From CAJXII01 sp965242915 (GTDB taxonomy: Bacteria > Campylobacterota > Campylobacteria > Campylobacterales > Arcobacteraceae), in contig CBDETN010000024.1 of the NCBI GenBank assembly GCA_965242915.1, positions 1 through 64,000 of the forward strand: a DNA stretch of 64,000 nucleotides, given 5' to 3'. Within the stretch, counting starts at the first letter, position 1. Each line of letters starts with the position of its first letter. The position numbers and the translations under genes were made by a program. Below the pieces are notes generated by a model that saw only the letters and a list, made by a program, of their open reading frames with translations, was not told where the DNA came from and did no database searches. Below, in pieces: positions 47,001-55,746 of this stretch.

Positions 47001-50000
47001 TAGACAAAGATGATATAACCTTGTCAAAACATAACAACGATATATTATTAACCATCAATAAAAATGATTCAATTGTTATTAAAAATTGGTTTAAAAATTC
47101 AGACCATCAAATAGAAAACTTTGAATTTGCAGATGGCACAATTTTAAGTAAAAGTGAATTTGAAGGAAGAGGTGTAGTAGTTGAAGGTACGAATGACAAT
47201 GATAATCTGTCTGGTTCAAATTCATCTGATATTATTACTGGGAAGGATGGAGATGACATCATAAATGGAAATAGTGGAAACGATATTATAGATGGTGGAA
47301 ACGGTAACGATACTATAAATGGCGGAGATGGAAATGACACTATAGATGGTGGAACTGGAGATGATACTATAGATGGCGGAAACGGAGATGACACTATAGA
47401 TGGCGGAACCGGAAACGATACTTTAAATGGAAATAGTGGAGATGATAAGCTAATTGGAAATAGCGGAGATGATATTTTATATGGAGAAAATGGAAACGAT
47501 ATATTAAATGGCGGAACAGGTAACGACACTTTAAATGGTGGATATGGAAATGATACATATATTTTTAACCTTGGAGATGGTAATGATACTATAAATGAAG
47601 ATAGATATTGGCGCTATACCAGTACAGATAAAATCATATTTGGAGAAGGGATAGACAAAGATGATATAACCTTGTCAAAACATAACAACGATATATTATT
47701 AACCATCAATAAAAATGATTCAATTGTTATTAAAAATTGGTTTAAAAATTCAGACCATCAAATAGAAAACTTTGAATTTGCAGATGGCACAATTTTAAGT
47801 AAAAGTGAATTTGAAGGAAGAGGTGTAGTAGTTGAAGGTACGAATGACAATGATAATCTGTCTGGTTCAAATTCATCTGATATTATTACTGGGAAGGATG
47901 GAGATGACATCATAAATGGAAATAGTGGAAACGATATTATAGATGGTGGAAACGGTAACGATACTATAAATGGCGGAGATGGAAATGACACTATAGATGG
48001 TGGAACTGGAGATGATACTATAGATGGCGGAAACGGAGATGACACTATAGATGGCGGAACCGGAAACGATACTTTAAATGGAAATAGTGGAGATGATAAG
48101 CTAATTGGAAATAGCGGAGATGATATTTTATATGGAGAAAATGGAAACGATATATTAAATGGCGGAACAGGTAACGACACTTTAAATGGTGGATATGGAA
48201 ATGATACATATATTTTTAACCTTGGAGATGGTAATGATACTATAAATGAAGATAGATATTGGCGCTATACCAGTACAGATAAAATCATATTTGGAGAAGG
48301 GATAGACAAAGATGATATAACCTTGTCAAAACATAACAACGATATATTATTAACCATCAATAAAAATGATTCAATTGTTATTAAAAATTGGTTTAAAAAT
48401 TCAGACCATCAAATAGAAAACTTTGAATTTGCAGATGGCACAATTTTAAGTAAAAGTGAATTTGAAGGAAGAGGTGTAGTAGTTGAAGGTACGAATGACA
48501 ATGATAATCTGTCTGGTTCAAATTCATCTGATATTATTACTGGGAAGGATGGAGATGACATCATAAATGGAAATAGTGGAAACGATATTATAGATGGTGG
48601 AAACGGTAACGATACTATAAATGGCGGAGATGGAAATGACACTATAGATGGTGGAACTGGAGATGATACTATAGATGGCGGAAATGGAAATGATACTATA
48701 GATGGCGGAACCGGAAACGATACTTTAAATGGAAATAGTGGAGATGATAAGCTAATTGGAAATAGCGGAGATGATATTTTATATGGAGAAAATGGAAACG
48801 ATATATTAAATGGCGGAACAGGTAACGACACTTTAAATGGTGGATATGGAAATGATACATATATTTTTAACCTTGGAGATGGTAATGATACTATAAATGA
48901 AGATAGATATTGGCGCTATACCAGTACAGATAAAATCATATTTGGAGAAGGGATAGACAAAGATGATATAACCTTGTCAAAACATAACAACGATATATTA
49001 TTAACCATCAATAAAAATGATTCAATTGTTATAAAAAATTGGTTTGCAAGCACACGTTATCAAATAGAAAACTTTGAATTTGCAGATGGCACAATTTTAA
49101 GTAAAAGTGAATTTGAAGGAAGAGGTGTAGTAGTTGAAGGTACGAATGACAATGATAATCTATCTGGTTCAAATTCATCTGATATTATTACTGGAAAAGA
49201 TGGAGATGATACTATAAATGGAAATAGTGGAGATGATACTATAGATGGCGGAAATGGAAACGATACTATAGATGGCGGAAATGGAAATGATACTATAGAT
49301 GGCGGAACAGGAGATGATACCATAAATGGCGGATATGGAAATGATACTATAACTGGCGGAACCGGAAATGATACTATAACTGGCGGAACCGGAAATGATA
49401 CCATAAATGGAAACTATGGAGATGATAAGCTAGTTGGAAATAGTGGAAATGATACTTTAAATAGTGGGAGTGGAAATGATATATTAAATGGCGGAACAGG
49501 AGATGACACTTTAAATGGAGGATATGGGAGTGATACATATATTTTTAACCTTGGAGATGGTAATGATACTATAAGTGAGGATGAAAGATATTGGGTCAAC
49601 GATAACGATATAGATAAAATAATATTTGGAGAAGGGATAGATAAAGATAACATAACCTTGACAAAACATAACAACGATATATTATTAACCATCAATGAAA
49701 ATGATTCAATTGTTATTAAAAATTGGTTTAAAAGTTCACACTATCAAATAGAAAACTTTGAATTTGCAGATGGCACAATTTTAAGCAAAAGTGAATTTGA
49801 AGGAAGAGGTGTAGTAGTTGAAGGTACGAATGACAATGATAATCTATCTGGTTCAAATTCATCTGATATTATTACTGGAAAAGATGGAGATGATACTATA
49901 AATGGAAATAGTGGAGATGATACTATAGATGGCGGAAATGGAAACGATACTATAGATGGCGGAAATGGAAATGATACTATAGATGGCGGAACAGGAGATG

Positions 50001-50989
50001 ATACTTTAAATGGAAATAGTGGAGATGATAAGCTAATTGGAAATAGCGGAGATGATATTTTATATGGAGAAAATGGAAACGATATATTAAATGGCGGAAC
50101 AGGTAACGACACTTTAAATGGTGGATATGGAAATGATACATATATTTTTAACCTTGGAGATGGTAATGATACTATAAATGAAGATAGATATTGGCGCTAT
50201 ACCAGTACAGATAAAATCATATTTGGAGAAGGGATAGACAAAGATGATATAACCTTGTCAAAACATAACAACGATATATTATTAACCATCAATAAAAATG
50301 ATTCAATTGTTATAAAAAATTGGTTTAAAAGTTCAGACTATCAAATAGAAAACTTTGAATTTGCAGATGGCACAATTTTAAGTAAAAGTGAATTTGAAGG
50401 AAGAGGTGTAGTAGTTGAAGGTACAAATGACAATGATAATCTGTCTGGTTCAAATTCATCTGATATTATTACAGGAAAAGATGGAGATGACATCATAAAT
50501 GGAAATAGTGGAAACGATAGACTTTATGGTGGAAATGGAAATGATATCTTGAATGGAGGTTATGGAGATGATACTTTAGATGGTGGAGAAGGTAACGACA
50601 CTTTAAATGGAAGTTACGGAAATGATATTTATAGTATAAATTTAAACGGAGCAAATGATACTATTATTGATAGCGGTGGAGATGATATTCTTTTATTTGG
50701 AGAAAATATAAATAAAGAAGATGTAATCTTTAAGTTTAATAATGATGATTTACAAATATCTTATAGTAATAATGATATGGTTACAATATTAAATCAAAAG
50801 AATAGTAGCAATACTATTGAAAAAATAGAACTAGCAGATGGCAACTACCTAACAAACAACGATATAAACCTTCTTATCCAAAACATAAATGCTTATGCAG
50901 CAGACAATGGTATAGATATAAGTTCAAATGAAAATATCAAACAAAATGAACAATTGATGAATATAGTAGCATCTAGTTGGCACCAATAA
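43997..50989 (+). CDS. Full-length T1SS RTX toxin with glycine-zipper-like head, LysM, SPM and RTX repeats
   Basis: The 2330-aa protein is complete. Its parts are a head with a hydrophobic Gly/Ala-rich region (about 76-130, GWASGGTTAALLTRV, IIATGAVVGIVASLV), the spacer TTIITNDPIKLINDPDMKS shared with 19775, LysM (about 203-253), an SPM from D276-P277, a middle domain with variants of its own (SFFKDAYDGSYYS, ELLIDSVAEFINSSNN), seven long RTX units and the terminal LLIQNINAYAA...VASSWHQ signal shared with 8388. It differs from the other complete toxin in carrying a membrane-active-looking head and LysM instead of a lipase. Inferred action: T1SS export, wall binding, release of the head at Asp-Pro, membrane damage. 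Confidence 0.85.
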   Translation: MTQTNENNGQDFSAIETTTNIYSIVASTITELVDIDKLNASSDSKHLVKIMGAGATKPLSLFVSLVKEDDKIKAVVTNVAGDVVGWASGGTTAALLTRVIAGGAIATASTPVAIGIIATGAVVGIVASLVSDDTISELYNYGKKIYDKWRGEKNGTEIETTPQGTTIITNDPIKLINDPDMKSILDNDNVTIQNDAGEIYTIEKGDTVWDIAQKNNTTVDELIKLNPWLKDNMSDDKSWILIKPGQTIELPQSDEQRSIDSGLEYNSQQAQQIIIDPLVLDLNHNGKIDTTNANTSSAFFDMDNNGMSEITGWIDKEDGLLVYDKNNNGKIDNINELFGNKNKDGYRELRELINSNGDNVIDKNDTKFKDLKIWQDLNGDGISQNNELKTLDELNITSINLNSKNTNIDDNGNNIFKTSTFTQNGQEYLSGDVNFAVDKRFTDFRGEYTLSVDALFLPWLRGYGDVKDAHIAYSMDEEFKEFTKTLVRDNEKAYNEFDTYLKKWSGLDKVHSANGITRDTLTMDDKVWIMETLSGEDFFKSRIETAYSNNRNSSNRYDSNYINEQYKSMKIRNYSIFASQSFFKDAYDGSYYSVNQDKMVVYDKELLIDSVAEFINSSNNTKNTMEFVYVLDKLKNDLDINIADLTNNITNNKEMVANVLNDTANLSVFQHNFNGSSGDDIVLGTDGDDKLNGGSGNDTIDGGTGNDTINGNSGDDKLIGNSGDDILHGENGDDILNGGTGDDTLNGGYGNDTYIFNLGDGNDTINEDRYWRYTSTDKIIFGEGIDKDDITLSKHNNDILLTINKNDSIVIKNWFKNSDHQIENFEFADGTILSKSEFEGRGVVVEGTNDNDNLSGSNSSDIITGKDGDDIINGNSGNDIIDGGNGNDTINGGDGNDTIDGGTGDDTIDGGNGDDTIDGGTGNDTLNGNSGDDKLIGNSGDDILYGENGNDILNGGTGDDTLNGGYGNDTYIFNLGDGNDTINEDRYWRYTSTDKIIFGEGIDKDDITLSKHNNDILLTINKNDSIVIKNWFKNSDHQIENFEFADGTILSKSEFEGRGVVVEGTNDNDNLSGSNSSDIITGKDGDDIINGNSGNDIIDGGNGNDTINGGDGNDTIDGGTGDDTIDGGNGDDTIDGGTGNDTLNGNSGDDKLIGNSGDDILYGENGNDILNGGTGNDTLNGGYGNDTYIFNLGDGNDTINEDRYWRYTSTDKIIFGEGIDKDDITLSKHNNDILLTINKNDSIVIKNWFKNSDHQIENFEFADGTILSKSEFEGRGVVVEGTNDNDNLSGSNSSDIITGKDGDDIINGNSGNDIIDGGNGNDTINGGDGNDTIDGGTGDDTIDGGNGDDTIDGGTGNDTLNGNSGDDKLIGNSGDDILYGENGNDILNGGTGNDTLNGGYGNDTYIFNLGDGNDTINEDRYWRYTSTDKIIFGEGIDKDDITLSKHNNDILLTINKNDSIVIKNWFKNSDHQIENFEFADGTILSKSEFEGRGVVVEGTNDNDNLSGSNSSDIITGKDGDDIINGNSGNDIIDGGNGNDTINGGDGNDTIDGGTGDDTIDGGNGNDTIDGGTGNDTLNGNSGDDKLIGNSGDDILYGENGNDILNGGTGNDTLNGGYGNDTYIFNLGDGNDTINEDRYWRYTSTDKIIFGEGIDKDDITLSKHNNDILLTINKNDSIVIKNWFASTRYQIENFEFADGTILSKSEFEGRGVVVEGTNDNDNLSGSNSSDIITGKDGDDTINGNSGDDTIDGGNGNDTIDGGNGNDTIDGGTGDDTINGGYGNDTITGGTGNDTITGGTGNDTINGNYGDDKLVGNSGNDTLNSGSGNDILNGGTGDDTLNGGYGSDTYIFNLGDGNDTISEDERYWVNDNDIDKIIFGEGIDKDNITLTKHNNDILLTINENDSIVIKNWFKSSHYQIENFEFADGTILSKSEFEGRGVVVEGTNDNDNLSGSNSSDIITGKDGDDTINGNSGDDTIDGGNGNDTIDGGNGNDTIDGGTGDDTLNGNSGDDKLIGNSGDDILYGENGNDILNGGTGNDTLNGGYGNDTYIFNLGDGNDTINEDRYWRYTSTDKIIFGEGIDKDDITLSKHNNDILLTINKNDSIVIKNWFKSSDYQIENFEFADGTILSKSEFEGRGVVVEGTNDNDNLSGSNSSDIITGKDGDDIINGNSGNDRLYGGNGNDILNGGYGDDTLDGGEGNDTLNGSYGNDIYSINLNGANDTIIDSGGDDILLFGENINKEDVIFKFNNDDLQISYSNNDMVTILNQKNSSNTIEKIELADGNYLTNNDINLLIQNINAYAADNGIDISSNENIKQNEQLMNIVASSWHQ
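46235..50700 (+). repeat. RTX-coding tandem repeats, mixed type B (651 bp) and type A units
   Basis: Type B units begin with GGTGGATATGG at 46235, 46886, 47537, 48188 and 48839, each 651 bp apart. A type A unit (SEDERYWVNDNDIDK) begins at 49517 after a step of 678 bp that includes an extra nonapeptide (TITGGTGND twice). The last unit, again type B, starts at 50120, a step of 603 bp. The tract thus mixes the unit types of the two RTX genes. Confidence 0.85.
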
Positions 50990-51007
50990 AACTAAGGAAT
51001 TAATAAT

Positions 51008-51484
51008 ATGCAGTCAGCATTAGTAGCTTTAGAAGTTGTAGGACAGTTAAATCAAATAGCAATAGATAGCAGAAGTATCATAAAAGAGTATGCTTTAGGG
51101 GAAGATGAGCCTAGCATAGAGGAATTAGCAAGAGTTGCAAAAAAAGAAGGCTTTAAGGTTTCTCTTAAAAAACTACCTATAAAAAAGATAGCTGAAAATT
51201 ACCCTTTACCTGCTATTGTTTTAAAAAAAGATGGTAGTTTTTTAACTATTATAAAAGGAGATGTACAAAAAGAGGAACTTTTAGTCTTTGATATGAGTTC
51301 TAAAAATCCTTATCCTTTAAGCTTTGAAGAGTTTTCCCAAATTGCCACAAATCAAACTATAGTATTGAAACAAAAACTTTTAAGCAAACAAATACAGTTT
51401 GGATTTTCTTGGCTTCGTGGGTATGGAGATGTAAAAGATGCACAGATAGCTTATAGTATGGATGAAGAAAGGAAAGCAGCATAA
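51008..51484 (+). pseudogene. T1SS ABC-transporter N-terminal (C39-like) fragment fused to a toxin tail, second copy
   Basis: The 158-aa product is identical to that of 15567-16043, including the IQFGFSW/LRGYGD junction and the RKAA end, and is again 18 nt after a full-length toxin gene. A retained open frame in both copies could mean recent duplication or some function for a free C39-like domain, which in HlyB recognises the RTX substrate. The membrane and ATPase parts are absent, so it cannot transport. Confidence 0.75.
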
Positions 51485-51503
51485 ATTTGAAAATTTACAA
51501 AAA

Positions 51504-51522
51504 CTGTGACGCTAACTGTGAC
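51504..51522 (+). repeat. Cassette-boundary direct repeat, copy 9
   Basis: Perfect CTGTGACGCTAACTGTGAC after the second C39-like fusion. The downstream flank is of the GCAGATTATATAAAAT type, not the ACAAATAATATAAAAT type that follows copy 4, so the duplicated block ends inside or just after this repeat. Confidence 0.75.
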
Positions 51523-51577
51523 GCAGATTATATAAAATGAAGTAAGAGATTTAAAAAAAACAAAAAGGTAGCATAAA

Positions 51578-52516
51578 ATGGGAGCTTTAATAATAATTGT
51601 ACCAATAGTTATATACTATTATTTAATAAAATGGTTATTTAATAAATACTATAAAGATACAAATAAGACAAAAAGAAAAATATATTTTATTTTACTTATA
51701 ACTTTACCTTTTTGGGATCATATAGCAGGATATGCTTATTATAAATATCTATGTTTTTCTAAAGGTGGTATTACAATATATAAAACTGTTACTGATTTGC
51801 AGGAACAGAGGGATTATTGGCTAAGAGGATTTAAGCAATATAGTGCACCTTCAACAAATGGTGAGAGATATGGAATTACAAGCTATGTAGGTTTAACAAA
51901 AGATTTAAAAGAACATAAAGTTGTATATATTAACAATTGTAAAAGTAAAAGATGGAAAACTTATGATTGTAAAAAGGCAGAAGAATATATTAAAGAGCAT
52001 AATATAAAAATACATAAAATGATTTTATTTGATGATAATATACTTGAAGCCATTGATAGAAGAAAAGAAATAGTAACATTAGAAGCAATAAGCCTTATAG
52101 ATAAAGATAAGTTAGAACCTGCATATTTTAATTACTGCAACAAAACCTATGACAACCTGCCAATCACAGATCCAAACTGTAAAAAATCTTGTAAATACAC
52201 AGATACAATTATAGAAAAATATAATCTTAAAAATGTGATTAAAGTACCAAAGAGTCCATACTCTATGTATGTAAGTAATTTTGATAAAAATTATAATTCA
52301 AATATACCTATATTTTTTATAAGAAATAATATAGGAAAGATTTATGATAAAAATTCAAATGATATATTGGCAGAATATAATGAATACGGCTTTGGCGGAG
52401 GATGGTATATACAAACAATAAGTCCTTATCCATTTGCTAGTTATTGTGGTGATACAAGTTTGAGTTCTTTTAAAGAGCAAGTGATCCCAAACCCGTATAA
52501 ACAAAATAGAAAATAA
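51578..52516 (+). CDS. Two-helix membrane protein, probable lipase immunity protein (long variant)
   Basis: At 312 aa this is the longest member of the lipase-partner family. After the common start it has an inserted middle (LRGFKQYSAPSTNGERYG through EAISLIDKDKLEPAY) with extra Cys (NNCKSKRWKTYDCKKAEEY). The common block is diverged here (NYCNKTYDNLPITDPN, KKSCKYTDTI), and the end is related to that of 3054 (MYVSNFDKNYNSNIP). It precedes the 52532 lipase module, whose head also diverges most from the others, supporting co-evolution of the pair. Confidence 0.7.
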   Translation: MGALIIIVPIVIYYYLIKWLFNKYYKDTNKTKRKIYFILLITLPFWDHIAGYAYYKYLCFSKGGITIYKTVTDLQEQRDYWLRGFKQYSAPSTNGERYGITSYVGLTKDLKEHKVVYINNCKSKRWKTYDCKKAEEYIKEHNIKIHKMILFDDNILEAIDRRKEIVTLEAISLIDKDKLEPAYFNYCNKTYDNLPITDPNCKKSCKYTDTIIEKYNLKNVIKVPKSPYSMYVSNFDKNYNSNIPIFFIRNNIGKIYDKNSNDILAEYNEYGFGGGWYIQTISPYPFASYCGDTSLSSFKEQVIPNPYKQNRK

Positions 52517-52531
52517 CAAAAGGAAAATAAA

Positions 52532-54784
52532 ATGTCAACAACAGAAACAATTTTAGATAATGCAGTTGTATCAAATGCCAGTTACGGTGATTTAAATAAA
52601 GATATTAGTGCCGAAAATTATATTAAAGCCTTAACGGACGACAGAATTGGAAAACCTAATATGTCTCTAGAACAAGCCAAAGCCTTCGCAGGAGTTACAG
52701 AACAAAGAGATGAAAACAATCAAATAGTAAGAGATCCGAAAACAAAAGAGATACAGTATAAATTTGAAATAGATGAACAAACAAAAGAGCGAACCTCAGG
52801 CCACTCAATCCAAGCATCATCAAGTGATTACAATATAGGAAATCTTAGTGGATTTGATGCTGTACTTTTAAAAAACAATGAAACTGGAGAATTAACTCTT
52901 TCTTTTAGAGGCTCAGAGATAACTAGTCCAATGGATATTCTTGCAGATATACAATTGGGTAAAGATGGTACTGCATATTTTCAAGAAATATCAATGAATA
53001 ATTTTTATGATAAATTAATTGAAGAAGGAGTTATAACTTCATCAGATAAATTAACTGTTACAGGTCATTCAGTTGGTGGATTTTTAGCTCAAAAGTTTAC
53101 AATTGACCATCCTGATGTAGTTGACCATACATATACCTATAATGCCCCAGGTATTGGTGGACTTGCTTCTGAACTTTTACAATTATTTGGTATTTTACCT
53201 GAAAGTATTCCAAATGATCTCATTACAAATATTGCTACAGATGGATTTATTTCTTTATTTGAAGATTGGGGGATAAATATAGGTAGTAAAGATGTTGAAA
53301 TCGGTGGTGGAAATAGTCACTCAATATCAACAATAGTATCAGTCCTGCAATCAGTATTAGATGGTGGAATACTTACTTTTAATGACTTGCAAAAATATTT
53401 ACAAAACAAAGGACATCTGACAACCCAAGAAAGAACAAACCTAGCCCAAATGATAAATGCAGGTGGATTACCTTGGAATTACAACTCCCAACAAGCCCAG
53501 CAAATAATAATAGACCCGCTAGTCCTAGACCTAAACCACAACGGAAAAATAGACACAATAAATGCAAATAGTTCAAATACATTCTTTGATATGGATAACA
53601 ATGGTATGTCTGAGATAACAGGATGGATAGATAAAGAAGATGGCTTATTGGTTTATGATAAAAACAACAATGGAAAAATAGATAATATAAACGAACTATT
53701 TGGAAATGAAAACAAAGATGGATACCGTGAGTTAAGAGAACTTATAAACTCAAATGATGATAATGTAATAGATAAAAATGATACAAAATTTAAAGACTTA
53801 AAAATATGGCAAGATTTAAATGGTGACGGTATCTCACAATCAAATGAATTAAAAACATTAGATGAGTTAAATATAACTTCAATAAACCTAAACAGTAAAA
53901 ACACAAACATAAATGATAATGGAAACAATATATTTAAAACTTCAACATTTACACAAAACGGACAAGAATATTTAAGCGGTGATGTAAACCTTGCAGTTGA
54001 TAAAAGATTTACAGATTTTAGAGGTGATTATACTTTGAGTGTAGATGCTTTGTTTTTACCTTGGCTTCGTGGTTATGGAGATGTGAAAGATGCACATATA
54101 GCTTATAGTATGGATGAAGAGTTTAAAGAGTTTACAAAAACTTTGGTAAATGATGAACAAAAAGCATACAATGAATTTGATACATATTTGAAGAAATGGA
54201 GTGGCTTAGATAAAGTACATAGTGCTAATGGTATCACAAGAGATACTTTAACAATGGATGATAAAGTCTGGATAATGGAAACTTTAAGTGGTGAAGACTT
54301 TTTTAAATCTAGGATAGAAACAGCCTATTCAAATAATAGAAATAGTTCAAATAGGTATGACACTGGATATATAGATGAACAATACAAAAGTATGAAAATA
54401 AGAAACTATTCAATATTTGCTTCACAGTCATTTTATAAAGATGGTTTCAATGGAAGCTATTACTCTGTCAATCAAGATAAGATGGTGGTATATGATAAAG
54501 AACTTCTAAATAATTCTATAGTTGAGTTTATCAATTCATCTAGTAATATAAAAGATGCTATGGGATTTGTTTTTGCACTAGATAAACTCAAAAATGATTT
54601 AGATATAAATATAGCTGACCTTACAAACAATATAACAAATAATAAAGAGATGATAGCCAATGTCTTGAATGATACTGCCAACTTATCAGTATTTCAAAAT
54701 AGTTTTAATGGTAGTTCGGGTGATGATATTGTGTTTGGGACTGATGGGGATGATAATATATATAACAAAAAGATGATAGCTTAA
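52532..54784 (+). CDS. Truncated toxin module: lipase head (GHSVGG) plus SPM and middle domain
   Basis: The 750-aa module's lipase nucleophile motif is GHSVGG (Ser180) instead of GHSLGG, and it has FGILPESIPNDLITNIATDG where others have LGVLPENIPHDKITNITTDG. The start (MSTTETILDNAVVSNASYGD) is also distinct. The SPM starts at D328-P329. The whole middle domain follows, to GSSGDDIVFGTDGDD, ending NIYNKKMIA exactly as in 24948-27083, so it stops where RTX repeats would begin. The stop overlaps the next ATG (TAATG). No secretion signal. Confidence 0.8.
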   Translation: MSTTETILDNAVVSNASYGDLNKDISAENYIKALTDDRIGKPNMSLEQAKAFAGVTEQRDENNQIVRDPKTKEIQYKFEIDEQTKERTSGHSIQASSSDYNIGNLSGFDAVLLKNNETGELTLSFRGSEITSPMDILADIQLGKDGTAYFQEISMNNFYDKLIEEGVITSSDKLTVTGHSVGGFLAQKFTIDHPDVVDHTYTYNAPGIGGLASELLQLFGILPESIPNDLITNIATDGFISLFEDWGINIGSKDVEIGGGNSHSISTIVSVLQSVLDGGILTFNDLQKYLQNKGHLTTQERTNLAQMINAGGLPWNYNSQQAQQIIIDPLVLDLNHNGKIDTINANSSNTFFDMDNNGMSEITGWIDKEDGLLVYDKNNNGKIDNINELFGNENKDGYRELRELINSNDDNVIDKNDTKFKDLKIWQDLNGDGISQSNELKTLDELNITSINLNSKNTNINDNGNNIFKTSTFTQNGQEYLSGDVNLAVDKRFTDFRGDYTLSVDALFLPWLRGYGDVKDAHIAYSMDEEFKEFTKTLVNDEQKAYNEFDTYLKKWSGLDKVHSANGITRDTLTMDDKVWIMETLSGEDFFKSRIETAYSNNRNSSNRYDTGYIDEQYKSMKIRNYSIFASQSFYKDGFNGSYYSVNQDKMVVYDKELLNNSIVEFINSSSNIKDAMGFVFALDKLKNDLDINIADLTNNITNNKEMIANVLNDTANLSVFQNSFNGSSGDDIVFGTDGDDNIYNKKMIA

Positions 54785-55746
54785 TGAAAAAATTAAAATA
54801 TTTATTGATTATTCCAATTATAGTTATTTCTATACATTTTTATTTTTATAATGCATTAAAATTACAATATGTAGTAGATGATACAGTAAATCCTAAAGCA
54901 ACATCATATTTTTTACATTCAACTGCAATAACTGCTGTTTGGATAAATAGTGCAAGAATATATTTGGGTTTACAATATGATGGAATAATTTTAAAACCTA
55001 TTGTATCTTTAAGGGATTATTTTTTTGAACAAGGTAAAAAATATGTAAAAAAAGATAATGCTGAAGATGTGATGTGGTGGACTATAAATTATCCTAGAAT
55101 GTATGGTTTTTATGATGATGATAAACAAGGTAATAATTTATATATTAGAAATTTAAATGATGAAAAGCATAAACAGCTAATAGAAATTATTAAATCTAAT
55201 ATTGTAAGACTTGGTTCAAATGAAGTTTATGGAGTGAAAACTAATAAGCTAGATAGCATAATGAATATTTTATTAACTGGCTACGATATATCATTACAAA
55301 GTATGAATGAAAGGATAACGGCAATTAAATTTTGGAATAGTAAAATTATATTAAAAGATATGGAAAATATCTATAATCATTCTAGCCAAATATTTAATAA
55401 AAATATTAAAAAAGAAAAATTAGCTCAATATATTTTTCCACATTATGAATTATTGGCTGATATAATATATGCAAATACAGTACAAGGAACACACGATTGT
55501 AATAGTAAATATACGAAAGAATTTTTGCTGTATTATCTGGAAATGGCAAAATGGGTAATATTAGATAATTCAAAAGAAAACAATAGATTAAATTTACTTA
55601 AAAAAAGTTCATTTTCAAATGATAAAAAACAAATACAAACTTATCTATTAAATACAATAGATAAAAAATGTCCAAAATATAAACAACAAACAACAATATT
55701 AATCAAAATAATAAAACAACAAGGAGAGAAAAATGGCAACAATTAA
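54784..55746 (+). CDS. Single-helix two-Cys membrane protein, probable immunity protein (member 6)
   Basis: The 320-aa product is identical to 27083-28045 over about the first 165 residues, then differs at many sites up to about 235 (SIMNILLTGYDISLQSMNERITA; HYELLADIIYANTVQGTHDCN), and is nearly identical again at the end. It overlaps the module at 55733 by 14 nt. The localised differences, next to identical flanks, look like diversification or conversion of one region. Confidence 0.7.
   Translation: MKKLKYLLIIPIIVISIHFYFYNALKLQYVVDDTVNPKATSYFLHSTAITAVWINSARIYLGLQYDGIILKPIVSLRDYFFEQGKKYVKKDNAEDVMWWTINYPRMYGFYDDDKQGNNLYIRNLNDEKHKQLIEIIKSNIVRLGSNEVYGVKTNKLDSIMNILLTGYDISLQSMNERITAIKFWNSKIILKDMENIYNHSSQIFNKNIKKEKLAQYIFPHYELLADIIYANTVQGTHDCNSKYTKEFLLYYLEMAKWVILDNSKENNRLNLLKKSSFSNDKKQIQTYLLNTIDKKCPKYKQQTTILIKIIKQQGEKNGNN

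Larger units (their letters stand above)
50311..51522 (+). repeat. Duplicated toxin 3' end plus C39-like gene, copy 2 (copy 1 at 14870-16081)
   Basis: This block matches 14870-16081 with a constant offset. It covers the last RTX part, the secretion signal, the C39-like fusion ORF and the boundary repeat. It makes the two complete toxin loci share identical 3' ends. Confidence 0.8.
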
